From an uncultured Tannerella sp. (GTDB taxonomy: Bacteria > Bacteroidota > Bacteroidia > Bacteroidales > Tannerellaceae), in assembly GCA_938036405.1 (NCBI GenBank), contig CALHPT010000007.1, forward strand, positions 1 through 5,707: a stretch of 5,707 nucleotides of DNA, read 5' to 3'. The position numbers and the translations under genes are program-made. Below the pieces are notes generated by a model. The model saw only the letters and a list, made by a program, of their open reading frames with translations, did not search any database and was not told where the DNA came from. This document shows positions 1 through 5,690 of this stretch, one piece after another. Position 1 is the stretch's first letter; the number at the start of each line of letters is the position of its first letter.

Positions 1-2
1 GG

Positions 3-584
3 TTATTTCTTCAGTTTATTGACGATGGCAATGAGGTAGCCCAGGGCAATGAAGGCGCCGGGGGCGAGGACGAAGAGGAGGGCGCCGTACTGCTCAGGGA
101 AGAGGGCGAGCGAGAAGGCGCGGCCAGTGCCGAGCAGTTCGCGGCAGGTGCCGAGCAGAGTCAGGGCCAGGGTGAAGCCAACTCCGATGCCGATGCCGTC
201 GCAAGCGGAGGCCAAGACACCGTTCTTCGAGGCAAAGGCCTCGGCGCGTCCGAGCACGATACAGTTCACCACGATCAGCGGGATAAAGAGGCCGAGACTA
301 TCGTAGAGTGCAGGCATGTAGGCCTGCATGCTCATCTGTAGGATGGTCACGAAGGAGGCGATGACGACGATGTAGGTCGGGATGCGCACTTCGTCGGGCA
401 CGAGCTTCTTGATAGCCGAGATGGCGGCGTTGGAGCAGATCAGGACGAAGGCCGTAGCCAAGCCCATGCTCATGCCGTTGATGGCCGACGAGGTGGTGGC
501 CAGCGTCGGACACATGCCCAAGAGGAGGGCGAAGGTGGGATTCTCTGTGATGATCCCGTTTTTGATCACTTTGAGGTAGTTCAT
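3..584 (-). CDS. rnfE: Rnf electron transport complex subunit RnfE
   Basis: This is a 193-residue polytopic membrane protein of the RnfA/RnfE/NqrD/NqrE family, in which RnfE and RnfA form the membrane core of the ferredoxin:NAD+ oxidoreductase. What is visible: an N-terminal NYLKVIKNGIITENPTF segment typical of RnfE, then about six hydrophobic segments (roughly residues 15-32, 38-58, 70-90, 97-115, 125-147, 165-188). Cys25 in LLGMCPTLATT and Cys108 in VVNCIVLGRAEAFA sit in the two family half-repeats and are the expected ligands of the intramembrane Fe-S site (family knowledge). Length is normal. The ATG at 584-582 is 11 bp after the rnfG stop and no Shine-Dalgarno is seen, as usual in Bacteroidota. 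The TAA stop lies at 5-3, so the gene is complete, and rnfA is expected immediately beyond the window. NqrD is the main alternative, but the neighbours are Rnf. Confidence 0.96.
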   Translation of the reverse strand: MNYLKVIKNGIITENPTFALLLGMCPTLATTSSAINGMSMGLATAFVLICSNAAISAIKKLVPDEVRIPTYIVVIASFVTILQMSMQAYMPALYDSLGLFIPLIVVNCIVLGRAEAFASKNGVLASACDGIGIGVGFTLALTLLGTCRELLGTGRAFSLALFPEQYGALLFVLAPGAFIALGYLIAIVNKLKK

Positions 585-595
585 AGTCCGGGGGG

Positions 596-1294
596 TTATT
601 TGCTGTGAGACGTTGAGGCGGTCGAATCGGCAGCCGTTTGTTGGGTGGCGCCGGAGGATCCTTCAGCGGAGTTAGCCGCGAGTTTGTTGCCATCGGCTTG
701 TGCGTCGCCCTTGCCTGCGCCTTGTGCGTAGGCGGCATAGGCACGGTTGATAGCGTCAAGGAAAGCGCGAGAAGAGATCGTGGCGGCCGTGATAGCGTCT
801 ACTTCGCCGCCGTCTTTCGTGACTTTCAGCGCGCCGCCCGTCATGTCGCGACCCAGCACGCTCTGCTTGCCCTTATCCGCACGGAACCACTCTTCCATCT
901 TCGATCCAAGGCCGGGGGTTTCGTTATGCTCCAGCACGGAGTAGTTGACAATCTTCTGGTCGGCATCGAAGCCGATCATGATGCGGATCTCGCCACCGAA
1001 GCCCGTCTTGGTGTTGCTCTCCACGGCCGCACCGACGAGTTGGCCGCCCTTCTTGGCGGGATAAATGGTGAGCGAATCGCCGTCAGCTGTGGCGGCTTTG
1101 TATTGTTCGGCCGAGGGATCATTGTCAAACTCGGGGGCCACCTTCTTGATGGCCTCCTGTAAGGCAGCCGCTTTGGCGGCAGCGATCTTGTCCTCGGTCA
1201 GCTTGTTGGCCGTCGCCAGTGCCACGCCTGCGATGAGGCAGAAGCATGTGAGCGACGCAACAATGGTGATGAATGTGGATTTGACTTTTTCCAT
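596..1294 (-). CDS. rnfG: Rnf electron transport complex subunit RnfG (FMN-binding)
   Basis: This 232-residue protein is the RnfG/NqrC-like flavoprotein, anchored by one N-terminal membrane helix (about residues 8-28) with an extracytoplasmic FMN-binding domain. Family landmarks visible: EHNETPGLG at 122-130 followed by SKMEEWF, and DAITAATISS at 166-175. The latter is the covalent FMN attachment motif recognised by the flavin transferase ApbE (pattern Dxx[S/T]xAT); the acceptor should be Thr172. The usual Gly of S/T-G-A-T is Ala170 here. Residues about 190-232 form a low-complexity tail rich in Ala, Ser, Thr, Gly and Gln that lies outside the FMN domain. The start is 3 bp from the rnfD stop, suggesting translational coupling, and a GGAGGT lies 9 nt upstream. 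It should relay electrons between the FMN of RnfD and other subunits in the complex. Confidence 0.95.
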   Translation of the reverse strand: MEKVKSTFITIVASLTCFCLIAGVALATANKLTEDKIAAAKAAALQEAIKKVAPEFDNDPSAEQYKAATADGDSLTIYPAKKGGQLVGAAVESNTKTGFGGEIRIMIGFDADQKIVNYSVLEHNETPGLGSKMEEWFRADKGKQSVLGRDMTGGALKVTKDGGEVDAITAATISSRAFLDAINRAYAAYAQGAGKGDAQADGNKLAANSAEGSSGATQQTAADSTASTSHSK

Positions 1295-1297
1295 CGT

Positions 1298-2254
1298 TTA
1301 TCTACCTCCGAAATGTTTGGGTTTGATGTACGTATTGATCAGCGGTGTGAGGCCGTTCATAATCAGAATCGAGAAGGACATGCCCTCGGGGTACGATCCG
1401 AAGATGCGGATGAGCACGGTCAGAAGTCCGATGCCGACGCCGTAGATCAGGGAGCCGCGCTTCGTCATGGGCGACGTCACATAGTCGGTAGCCATGAAGA
1501 CGGCACCCAGCATGAGTCCGCCCGAAGTGAGGTGGAGCAACGGATTGTTCACCTCCGTGGGGTTAATCAGATACATGATCGTGGTGAACACGGCCACAGT
1601 GCCGACGACGGCCACGGGGATGTGCCACGTGATGATGCGTCGATAGAGCAAGTAGGCAAAGCCAAGGAGCAACGCGATCTCACTCACTTCACCAAGACTA
1701 CCGCCCGTCAGACCAATGGCCGAGGGGAGCACGCCGGTGATGTCTTTCGAGAAGTGCATCAGCGACAGTGTTGTGGCGCCGGTCTGCGCGTCGGTGTAAG
1801 TCAGCGGGAAGACGCCGGCCACAGGCCACGTCGTCATCTGCGCAGGGAAGGAGATGAGCAGGAAGACACGCCCTACGAGCGCAGGGTTGAAGATGTTGTT
1901 ACCCAATCCGCCGAACGACATCTTACCGACGCCGATAGCGAAGAGTGCGCCCAAGATGATGATCCACGCGGGCAGGTTCGACGGCAGGTTGAACGCCAAC
2001 AAGACGCCCGTCAGAATGGCCGAACCGTCCGTGATGGTCGGCTCGCGTTTGAAGAGGTATTTCTCGATGAGAAACTCGAACAGGACGCACGAGGCAACGG
2101 AGATAAGCGTCACGATCAGCGCGCCCAAGCCGAAACAGTAGAGCGACACGAGGAAGGCCGGCACCAATGCGATAAGCACGCCGTACATGTTTTTGCTTAT
2201 CGAATCGCCACTATGAATGTGCGGCGACGGAGAGATGATCAGTTTAGTATCCAT
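1298..2254 (-). CDS. rnfD: Rnf electron transport complex subunit RnfD (FMN-binding)
   Basis: This is a 318-residue polytopic membrane protein of the RnfD/NqrB family. It starts with LIISPSPHIHSGDS, characteristic of RnfD, and has many hydrophobic segments (for example about 25-65, 78-110, 125-140, 190-230, 245-310). Family motifs seen: TDGSAILTGVLLAFNLP near 75-91, GGLGNNIFNPALVG at 115-128 and MATDYVTSPMTKRG at 254-267. DAQTGAT at 155-161 is the covalent FMN site; the acceptor is expected to be Thr161, modified by ApbE (family knowledge). It is a membrane redox carrier of the complex and a candidate part of the ion path. The ATG lies 6 bp after the rnfC stop and the stop is 3 bp before rnfG, so all three are probably co-translated. 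Length is close to normal. Confidence 0.96.
   Translation of the reverse strand: MDTKLIISPSPHIHSGDSISKNMYGVLIALVPAFLVSLYCFGLGALIVTLISVASCVLFEFLIEKYLFKREPTITDGSAILTGVLLAFNLPSNLPAWIIILGALFAIGVGKMSFGGLGNNIFNPALVGRVFLLISFPAQMTTWPVAGVFPLTYTDAQTGATTLSLMHFSKDITGVLPSAIGLTGGSLGEVSEIALLLGFAYLLYRRIITWHIPVAVVGTVAVFTTIMYLINPTEVNNPLLHLTSGGLMLGAVFMATDYVTSPMTKRGSLIYGVGIGLLTVLIRIFGSYPEGMSFSILIMNGLTPLINTYIKPKHFGGR
1304..1309 (-). promoter_or_regulatory. Possible Shine-Dalgarno for rnfG
   Basis: On the minus strand the last codons of rnfD contain GGAGGT, ending 9 nt before the rnfG ATG. This fits a strong ribosome binding site, which is unusual here because the other genes of the operon lack one and Bacteroidota generally do not depend on it. 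The same bases encode Gly-Gly near the RnfD C-terminus (FGGR), so the match may be coincidental. Confidence 0.4.
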
Positions 2255-2260
2255 GTCAAA

Positions 2261-3589
2261 TTATTTCTTTCTCGAACGGATAATACCCATCACCGTGCCC
2301 TTGCCCATACGGATATAATCGAGCAACGGACGGTTTGACGGACAGGTGTAGCTGCACGAACCGCACTCAATGCAGTCGACGACGTAATTCTCTTCCGCCT
2401 CGTCCCACGTCTTGTGGAGGGCCAGGTTCATCAGCAGATACGGCGCGAGGCCCATCGGGCAGACGTCGACGCACTTGGCGCAACGGATGCAGTCGCGCAT
2501 GGGTTTGCGCACGGCCTCGGCTTTCGGAATGAGCAGGACGCCGGAGCTACCCTTCATCATCGGCACATCGTCCGTGATCATGGTGCGCCCCATCATGGGT
2601 CCGCCGCCGATGATCTTACCTGTATCCTCCGGGATGCCGCCGGCAGCTTCGATGAGTGTGCTGATCGGCGTACCGATGCGGGCAATGAAATTCGATGGCT
2701 TGGCCACGCCCTTGCCCGTGACGGTGATGACGCGCTCGATGAGCGGCTTATTCTTCTGCACGGCCTCGTAGACGGCGAAGACGGTGCCCACGTTTTGCAC
2801 CACGGCGCCGACCGAGATAGGCAGCGCGCCGCTCTTCACCTGACGGCGGATCACGGCGTCGATGAGCTGCTTCTCGCCCCCTTGCGGGTAACGCATCTTG
2901 AGCGGCATCACCTCGATGCCCTGCTCCTTGGCGGCCAACTTTTTCATCAGTTGGATGGCGTCGGGCTTGTTGCTTTCAATGCCGATCACGGCGCGGCGAA
3001 CGTCGATGGCGGTCATGAGGATCTTCACCCCGACGATGATTTCTTCGCCTTTGGCGAGCATCAGCGAGTGGTCCGACGTGAGATAGGGTTCACACTCGAC
3101 GGCGTTAATGATCAGTATCTCGGCCTTGCTGCCGGGGGGGGGCGACAGCTTGACTTGCGTGGGGAAGGTGGCGCCACCCATACCGACAATGCCGGCGGCG
3201 GCGATTTTCCCGATAATCTCTTTGGCGGACAGCGTGCAGTCGCGGACGAGTGTCTCGCTGCGGTCGATGGTCTCTTCCCACTCGTCGCCCTCTACGTTGA
3301 TGTAGACAGCGGGCTTGGGCAGACCGGCGGCGTCGAGCATCGTGTCGATCTTGGCTACTGTGCCCGAAACGGACGAGTGTACGTTGGCCGAAACGAACCC
3401 TGCGGCTTTGCCGATCAGCGTCCCGACTTTCACTTTATCGCCCTTGGCCACCACCGCCTCAGCCGGCGCACCGATGTGCTGCCCGAGCGGTATGACCACC
3501 TTGGCCGTGGGCGCGATCTGCTCGATCGGGCGCCCGGCCGATAACTTGTTCCCTGATGGGTGAATACCCCCAATCCTAAAGGTGTACAT
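2261..3589 (-). CDS. rnfC: Rnf electron transport complex subunit RnfC (NADH/FMN and 2[4Fe-4S])
   Basis: This 442-residue peripheral membrane subunit carries the NAD(H)-reactive site of the complex. It begins with TFRIGGIHPSGNKLS, the typical RnfC N-terminus. A lipoyl/biotinyl-like segment follows (about 30-80, with AKGDKVKVGTLIG and VHSSVSGTV). Next comes a Complex I 51-kDa-like domain with GMGGATFPTQVKL (136-148) and NAVECEPYLTSDH (162-174), which bind nucleotide and FMN in the family. Near the C-terminus are two ferredoxin motifs: C367, C370, C373, C377 and C406, C409, C412, C416, each followed by Pro. The protein ends soon after, without the long Ala/Lys-rich tail of some proteobacterial RnfC. 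The ATG is 33 bp after the rnfB stop in an AT-rich gap with no Shine-Dalgarno. A run of nine C (coding strand) occurs at 3142-3134, encoding three Pro codons. Confidence 0.97.
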   Translation of the reverse strand: MYTFRIGGIHPSGNKLSAGRPIEQIAPTAKVVIPLGQHIGAPAEAVVAKGDKVKVGTLIGKAAGFVSANVHSSVSGTVAKIDTMLDAAGLPKPAVYINVEGDEWEETIDRSETLVRDCTLSAKEIIGKIAAAGIVGMGGATFPTQVKLSPPPGSKAEILIINAVECEPYLTSDHSLMLAKGEEIIVGVKILMTAIDVRRAVIGIESNKPDAIQLMKKLAAKEQGIEVMPLKMRYPQGGEKQLIDAVIRRQVKSGALPISVGAVVQNVGTVFAVYEAVQKNKPLIERVITVTGKGVAKPSNFIARIGTPISTLIEAAGGIPEDTGKIIGGGPMMGRTMITDDVPMMKGSSGVLLIPKAEAVRKPMRDCIRCAKCVDVCPMGLAPYLLMNLALHKTWDEAEENYVVDCIECGSCSYTCPSNRPLLDYIRMGKGTVMGIIRSRKK

Positions 3590-3622
3590 GTATATAATAG
3601 GTATAGTAGTTGTTAGAGTGGG

Positions 3623-4579
3623 TCAATCTTTTGCGACCGGTTCGGCCGTTGTAGCAGCCGTTTCGGCCGGAGCAGGTTTCGCAGCCGGTGTGTTGGCGCG
3701 AGCGGCTTCCACGAGCGAGGGGCCAGCCGGAGCGGCAGCCTTCGGCGCAGCGGGTGCAGCCGGTTCTTTACGCGGCGGGAAGTTCAATTCATGGATGGCC
3801 TTCGTCGGGCAGACCACGACGCACTTGCGACAGAGGCGGCACTTCGTGTCGTCGATGTAAGCCAGGTTGTTCGTCACCGTGATGGCCTCGAAGGCGCACT
3901 CCTTGACGCAGCGTGCGCAGCCAATGCAGGCGTTCGAGCAGACCTTGCGTGCCACACCACCCTTATCCTTATTCATACAGGAGACGAAGATGCGACGCGA
4001 CTTCGGCCCCTTCTTACGCAGCTCGATGATCTTCGTCGGGCAGGCCTTGACGCAGGCTCCACAGGCGACGCACTTGTCCTCCACCACTTCCGCGATGCGT
4101 GTCACGGGGTTGATGTGGATGGCGTCGAATTCGCAGGCGTCCACACAGTCGCCCAGGCCGAAGCAGCCGAACGAGCAACCCGTCTCGCCCCGATAGAGTG
4201 AGGCGGCGATGGTGCAGTTCGATGCGCCATCATAGATGTTTGTCCGCGGACGCGCCTCGCACGTACCGTTGCAACGTACCACGGCGATTTTCGGTGCGCT
4301 GACCACGACTGCCACGCCCTTGATCTCAGCCACTTTCTTCATCACGTCCTGACCGCCCACGGGGCAATACAGCCCGTCGAGCGCCTCAGCCTTAAAGCAC
4401 GCGTTGGCAAAGCCGCCGCAGCCCGGGAATCCGCAGCCGCCGCAGTTGGCGCCCGGCAGGGCTTCCTGTATCTGCCCGATGCGCGGATCTTCATGCACCT
4501 CGAATTTCTTCGATACCGCAAATAGGATGAGCGCCGCAATGGCCCCCACCGTTCCTAATAAAATGATCGCTATATACAT
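3623..4579 (-). CDS. rnfB: Rnf electron transport complex subunit RnfB (multi-cluster ferredoxin-type)
   Basis: RnfB takes electrons from reduced ferredoxin and feeds them into the complex. The 318 residues show, in order: one membrane helix (2-21); the RnfB N-terminal cluster motif C46, C49, C54 and C72 within ANCGGCGFPGCGG; a central part with C103, C107, C122; a ferredoxin set C135, C139, C145, C149; then three CxxCxxCxxxC sets at C170-C180, C218-C228 and C247-C257. This is far more than the short proteobacterial RsxB (about 190 residues) and resembles the long RnfB of anaerobes. Residues about 268-318 are an Ala/Pro-rich tail with no domain I recognise. It starts 23 bp after the rseC stop. 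The Fe-S motifs and context make the assignment secure; the exact number of clusters is inferred from cysteine spacing. Confidence 0.97.
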   Translation of the reverse strand: MYIAIILLGTVGAIAALILFAVSKKFEVHEDPRIGQIQEALPGANCGGCGFPGCGGFANACFKAEALDGLYCPVGGQDVMKKVAEIKGVAVVVSAPKIAVVRCNGTCEARPRTNIYDGASNCTIAASLYRGETGCSFGCFGLGDCVDACEFDAIHINPVTRIAEVVEDKCVACGACVKACPTKIIELRKKGPKSRRIFVSCMNKDKGGVARKVCSNACIGCARCVKECAFEAITVTNNLAYIDDTKCRLCRKCVVVCPTKAIHELNFPPRKEPAAPAAPKAAAPAGPSLVEAARANTPAAKPAPAETAATTAEPVAKD

Positions 4580-4602
4580 TTCGTGTAAGATTGATTTGGC
4601 GG

Positions 4603-5052
4603 TTAATAAGCAGCTGTGTCGAGCTGGGAGCCAGCTTCGAGCTTAGCGACGGAGAACGAAAACCGTCGCCCGATCTTCTCCCGAAAGGCGTACAGCAGGG
4701 CGTAATAGACGGCCAGGACGGCCAGCCCCGCGAGTCCACCGATGCCGTCGTCGCCTCCGCTCAGGCGGGCGCCGATAAATACGGCAGCCACCACCAGCAC
4801 AAAGGGCACGGCGAACGCAAGGGCGACGGCCTGCATGCCGCTCGAGGATTGGGCCACGACCATGACCTCCTCCCCGGGAGCAAACTGACGGCTCTCGCCC
4901 TTCACCTCAATGAGTTTCTCCTTTTTGTCCGATGCGAGGCAGGCCGAACGGGCATGGCACGCAGAGCACGCGCTTTGCTGTTCGATACAGACCACAATAC
5001 GGCCTCCTCCGGTATGTCTTACAATACCACGATGCTGAATAAATTTCTTCAT
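4603..5052 (-). CDS. rseC: RseC/MucC family membrane protein, first gene of the Rnf operon
   Basis: This is a 149-residue protein when started at the ATG at 5052. The N-terminal part (MKKFIQHRGIVRHTGG) is followed by a cysteine cluster C22, C29, C32, C38, the typical RseC/MucC cysteine-rich domain. Two hydrophobic segments follow (about 73-95 and 103-123), then a short charged C-terminal tail. In E. coli, RseC influences the sigma-E pathway and, with the Rsx (Rnf) complex, the reduction of SoxR. In Bacteroidota the family commonly heads the rnf operon, where I infer a role in assembly or redox maintenance of the complex rather than sigma-E control. A longer frame exists from a TTG at 5094, but that TTG lies inside the likely promoter box, so the ATG at 5052 is preferred. 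The cysteines could bind a metal or Fe-S cluster; the sequence does not prove it. Confidence 0.9.
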   Translation of the reverse strand: MKKFIQHRGIVRHTGGGRIVVCIEQQSACSACHARSACLASDKKEKLIEVKGESRQFAPGEEVMVVAQSSSGMQAVALAFAVPFVLVVAAVFIGARLSGGDDGIGGLAGLAVLAVYYALLYAFREKIGRRFSFSVAKLEAGSQLDTAAY

Positions 5053-5091
5053 AATAAACCCAATTGCTATATCGAGTTTGCAATACGGCGG

Positions 5092-5099
5092 CAAATGTA
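5092..5099 (-). promoter_or_regulatory. Putative Bacteroidota -7 promoter box for the rnf operon
   Basis: On the minus strand the bases read TACATTTG, a full match to the Bacteroidota -7 consensus TAnnTTTG. It lies 39 bp upstream of the rseC ATG, so transcription would start near 5085-5088 and leave a short leader. The -33 element is weak: the nearest TTG is only 11 nt upstream of the box instead of about 19-21, and at the expected spacing I see only an ATTCA-like sequence. No other box of this type was found between rseC and the repeat array. Confidence 0.5.
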
Positions 5100-5138
5100 A
5101 GCAGCAGTTTCAATTCCTGAATGCAGCTATACCGCTCA

Positions 5139-5389
5139 AATTCATCTGCCCCTGTCATGCCCCGCGACACGACCGCGCCGATTCGCAAATTCCTCATTCT
5201 GTCCAACGACCCTACGGGCTGGATTCGTGAAGGTTTCATCGTGCCGAACGACGCCACGGTTTCGGTGCGTGAAGACCCCATCATGTCGCACGAAGGCACT
5301 ACATCGATTCGCAAAACCTCCTCATGTCGAACGAAGGCATGGTCCGGGTGCATGAAGGCCCCATCATGTCGCACGAGGGCATGGTCCCG
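5139..5389 (+). repeat. GC-rich imperfect 42-bp tandem repeats (six units)
   Basis: Six consecutive units start at 5139, 5181, 5223, 5265, 5307 and 5348. All are 42 bp except the fifth (5307-5347), which is 41 bp owing to a single-base deletion. The best conserved part of each unit is its second half, around ATGTCGCACGAAGGC, for example at 5284-5298, 5324-5338 (AAC for CAC) and 5365-5379. The first unit is the most divergent and the edge at 5139 is uncertain. Read as codons on the plus strand, a unit is 14 residues of the type IREGFIVPNDATVS. Differences between units fall on all three codon positions, so I treat this as DNA repeats, not a protein gene. No start signal, Shine-Dalgarno or promoter is evident. 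The array begins about 40 bp from the rnf promoter box. Confidence 0.85.
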
Positions 5390-5486
5390 ATTGCTTCGTT
5401 TTTTAGCGGGTCACTTTTTATTACTGAATAAACCATCTCAGAAATAAAACAGCGACTTTTTTATAGTGACTAAATCTTCTCAGGTA

Positions 5487-5548
5487 ATAAAAAGTCACCC
5501 GTTTATACCCAATAGCTTTTATACGTAATAAACGAGTGACTTTTTTAT
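5487..5548. terminator. Stem-loop with flanking A and T tracts, possible bidirectional terminator
   Basis: Bases 5494-5506 (GTCACCCGTTTAT) pair with 5528-5540 with one mismatch (5499 with 5535), leaving a loop of about 21 nt. The stem is preceded by A5 (5489-5493) and followed by T6 (5541-5546), so it has the layout of an intrinsic terminator on either strand. Because of the 42-bp quasi-palindromic structure, alternative hairpins exist one period away, such as 5452-5464 with 5487-5498. The shape may therefore be a by-product of the repeats. No gene is seen to end here. Confidence 0.35.
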
Positions 5549-5614
5549 AGGCAATCTACTTTATCAGAAATAAAAAAGTGGCCAATTTATTCTCACCAAA
5601 ACTTCTCTACTTAT

Positions 5615-5629
5615 AAATGGTCGCCATTT
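5615..5629. repeat. Short perfect inverted repeat in the AT-rich array
   Basis: AAATGG and CCATTT form a 6-bp perfect stem around a 3-base TCG loop, and the match extends as ATAAATGG with CCATTTTAT if one bulge is allowed. It lies on the boundary between two 42-bp units, where the other units carry the GTCAC core, and is the most symmetric core in the array. Too short and weak to call a terminator. Confidence 0.6.
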
Positions 5630-5690
5630 TATTCTCGAGATATTTTTCTCAGATATAAAAAGTCACTCGCCAAAAACCAACAGACACAAG

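Larger units (their letters stand above)
5390..5666. repeat. AT-rich quasi-palindromic 42-bp tandem repeats
   Basis: A GTCAC/GTGAC-like core recurs at exactly 42-bp steps: 5410, 5452, 5494, 5536, 5578, 5620 and 5662. The six full units between them contain no insertions or deletions. A typical unit is GTGACTTTTTTAT, a variable middle, then TCTCAGAAATAAAAA running into the next core. Units at 5452 and 5536 agree at 29 of 42 positions by my hand count. The array keeps the phase of the GC-rich units to its left: a unit boundary at 5390 puts its core 20 bp in, where the GC-rich units carry GTCGCAC. Each half-unit is close to the reverse complement of the other half, so neither strand is favoured. 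No open frame of note crosses it. I know of no named element of this form. Confidence 0.85.

Noticed and set aside
585..595. Short G-rich gap (six G) between rnfG and rnfE as a regulatory element
   Set aside because: Only 11 bp, no stem, no Shine-Dalgarno; an ordinary intra-operon spacer.
638..1162. Plus-strand frame of 174 codons opposite rnfG
   Set aside because: Shadow of rnfG; no motif and no start context.
1313..2338. Long open frame (341 codons) on the plus strand opposite rnfD and the end of rnfC
   Set aside because: It lies entirely antisense to clearly conserved Rnf genes, its product is rich in Arg, His, Asp and Gln with no domain, and GC-rich codon use on the other strand explains the lack of stops.
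2414..3544. Long open frame (376 codons) on the plus strand opposite rnfC
   Set aside because: Same reasoning: antisense to rnfC with its conserved Fe-S motifs, low-complexity charged product, no recognisable family.
4907..5374. Minus-strand frame of 155 codons running through the GC-rich repeats into rseC
   Set aside because: It overlaps the rseC start and the putative promoter in another frame, and its repeat part is just the other strand of the 42-bp units. No independent support for translation.
5139..5666. CRISPR array
   Set aside because: The units are contiguous and imperfect throughout, with no identical repeats separated by unique spacers, and no cas gene is present.
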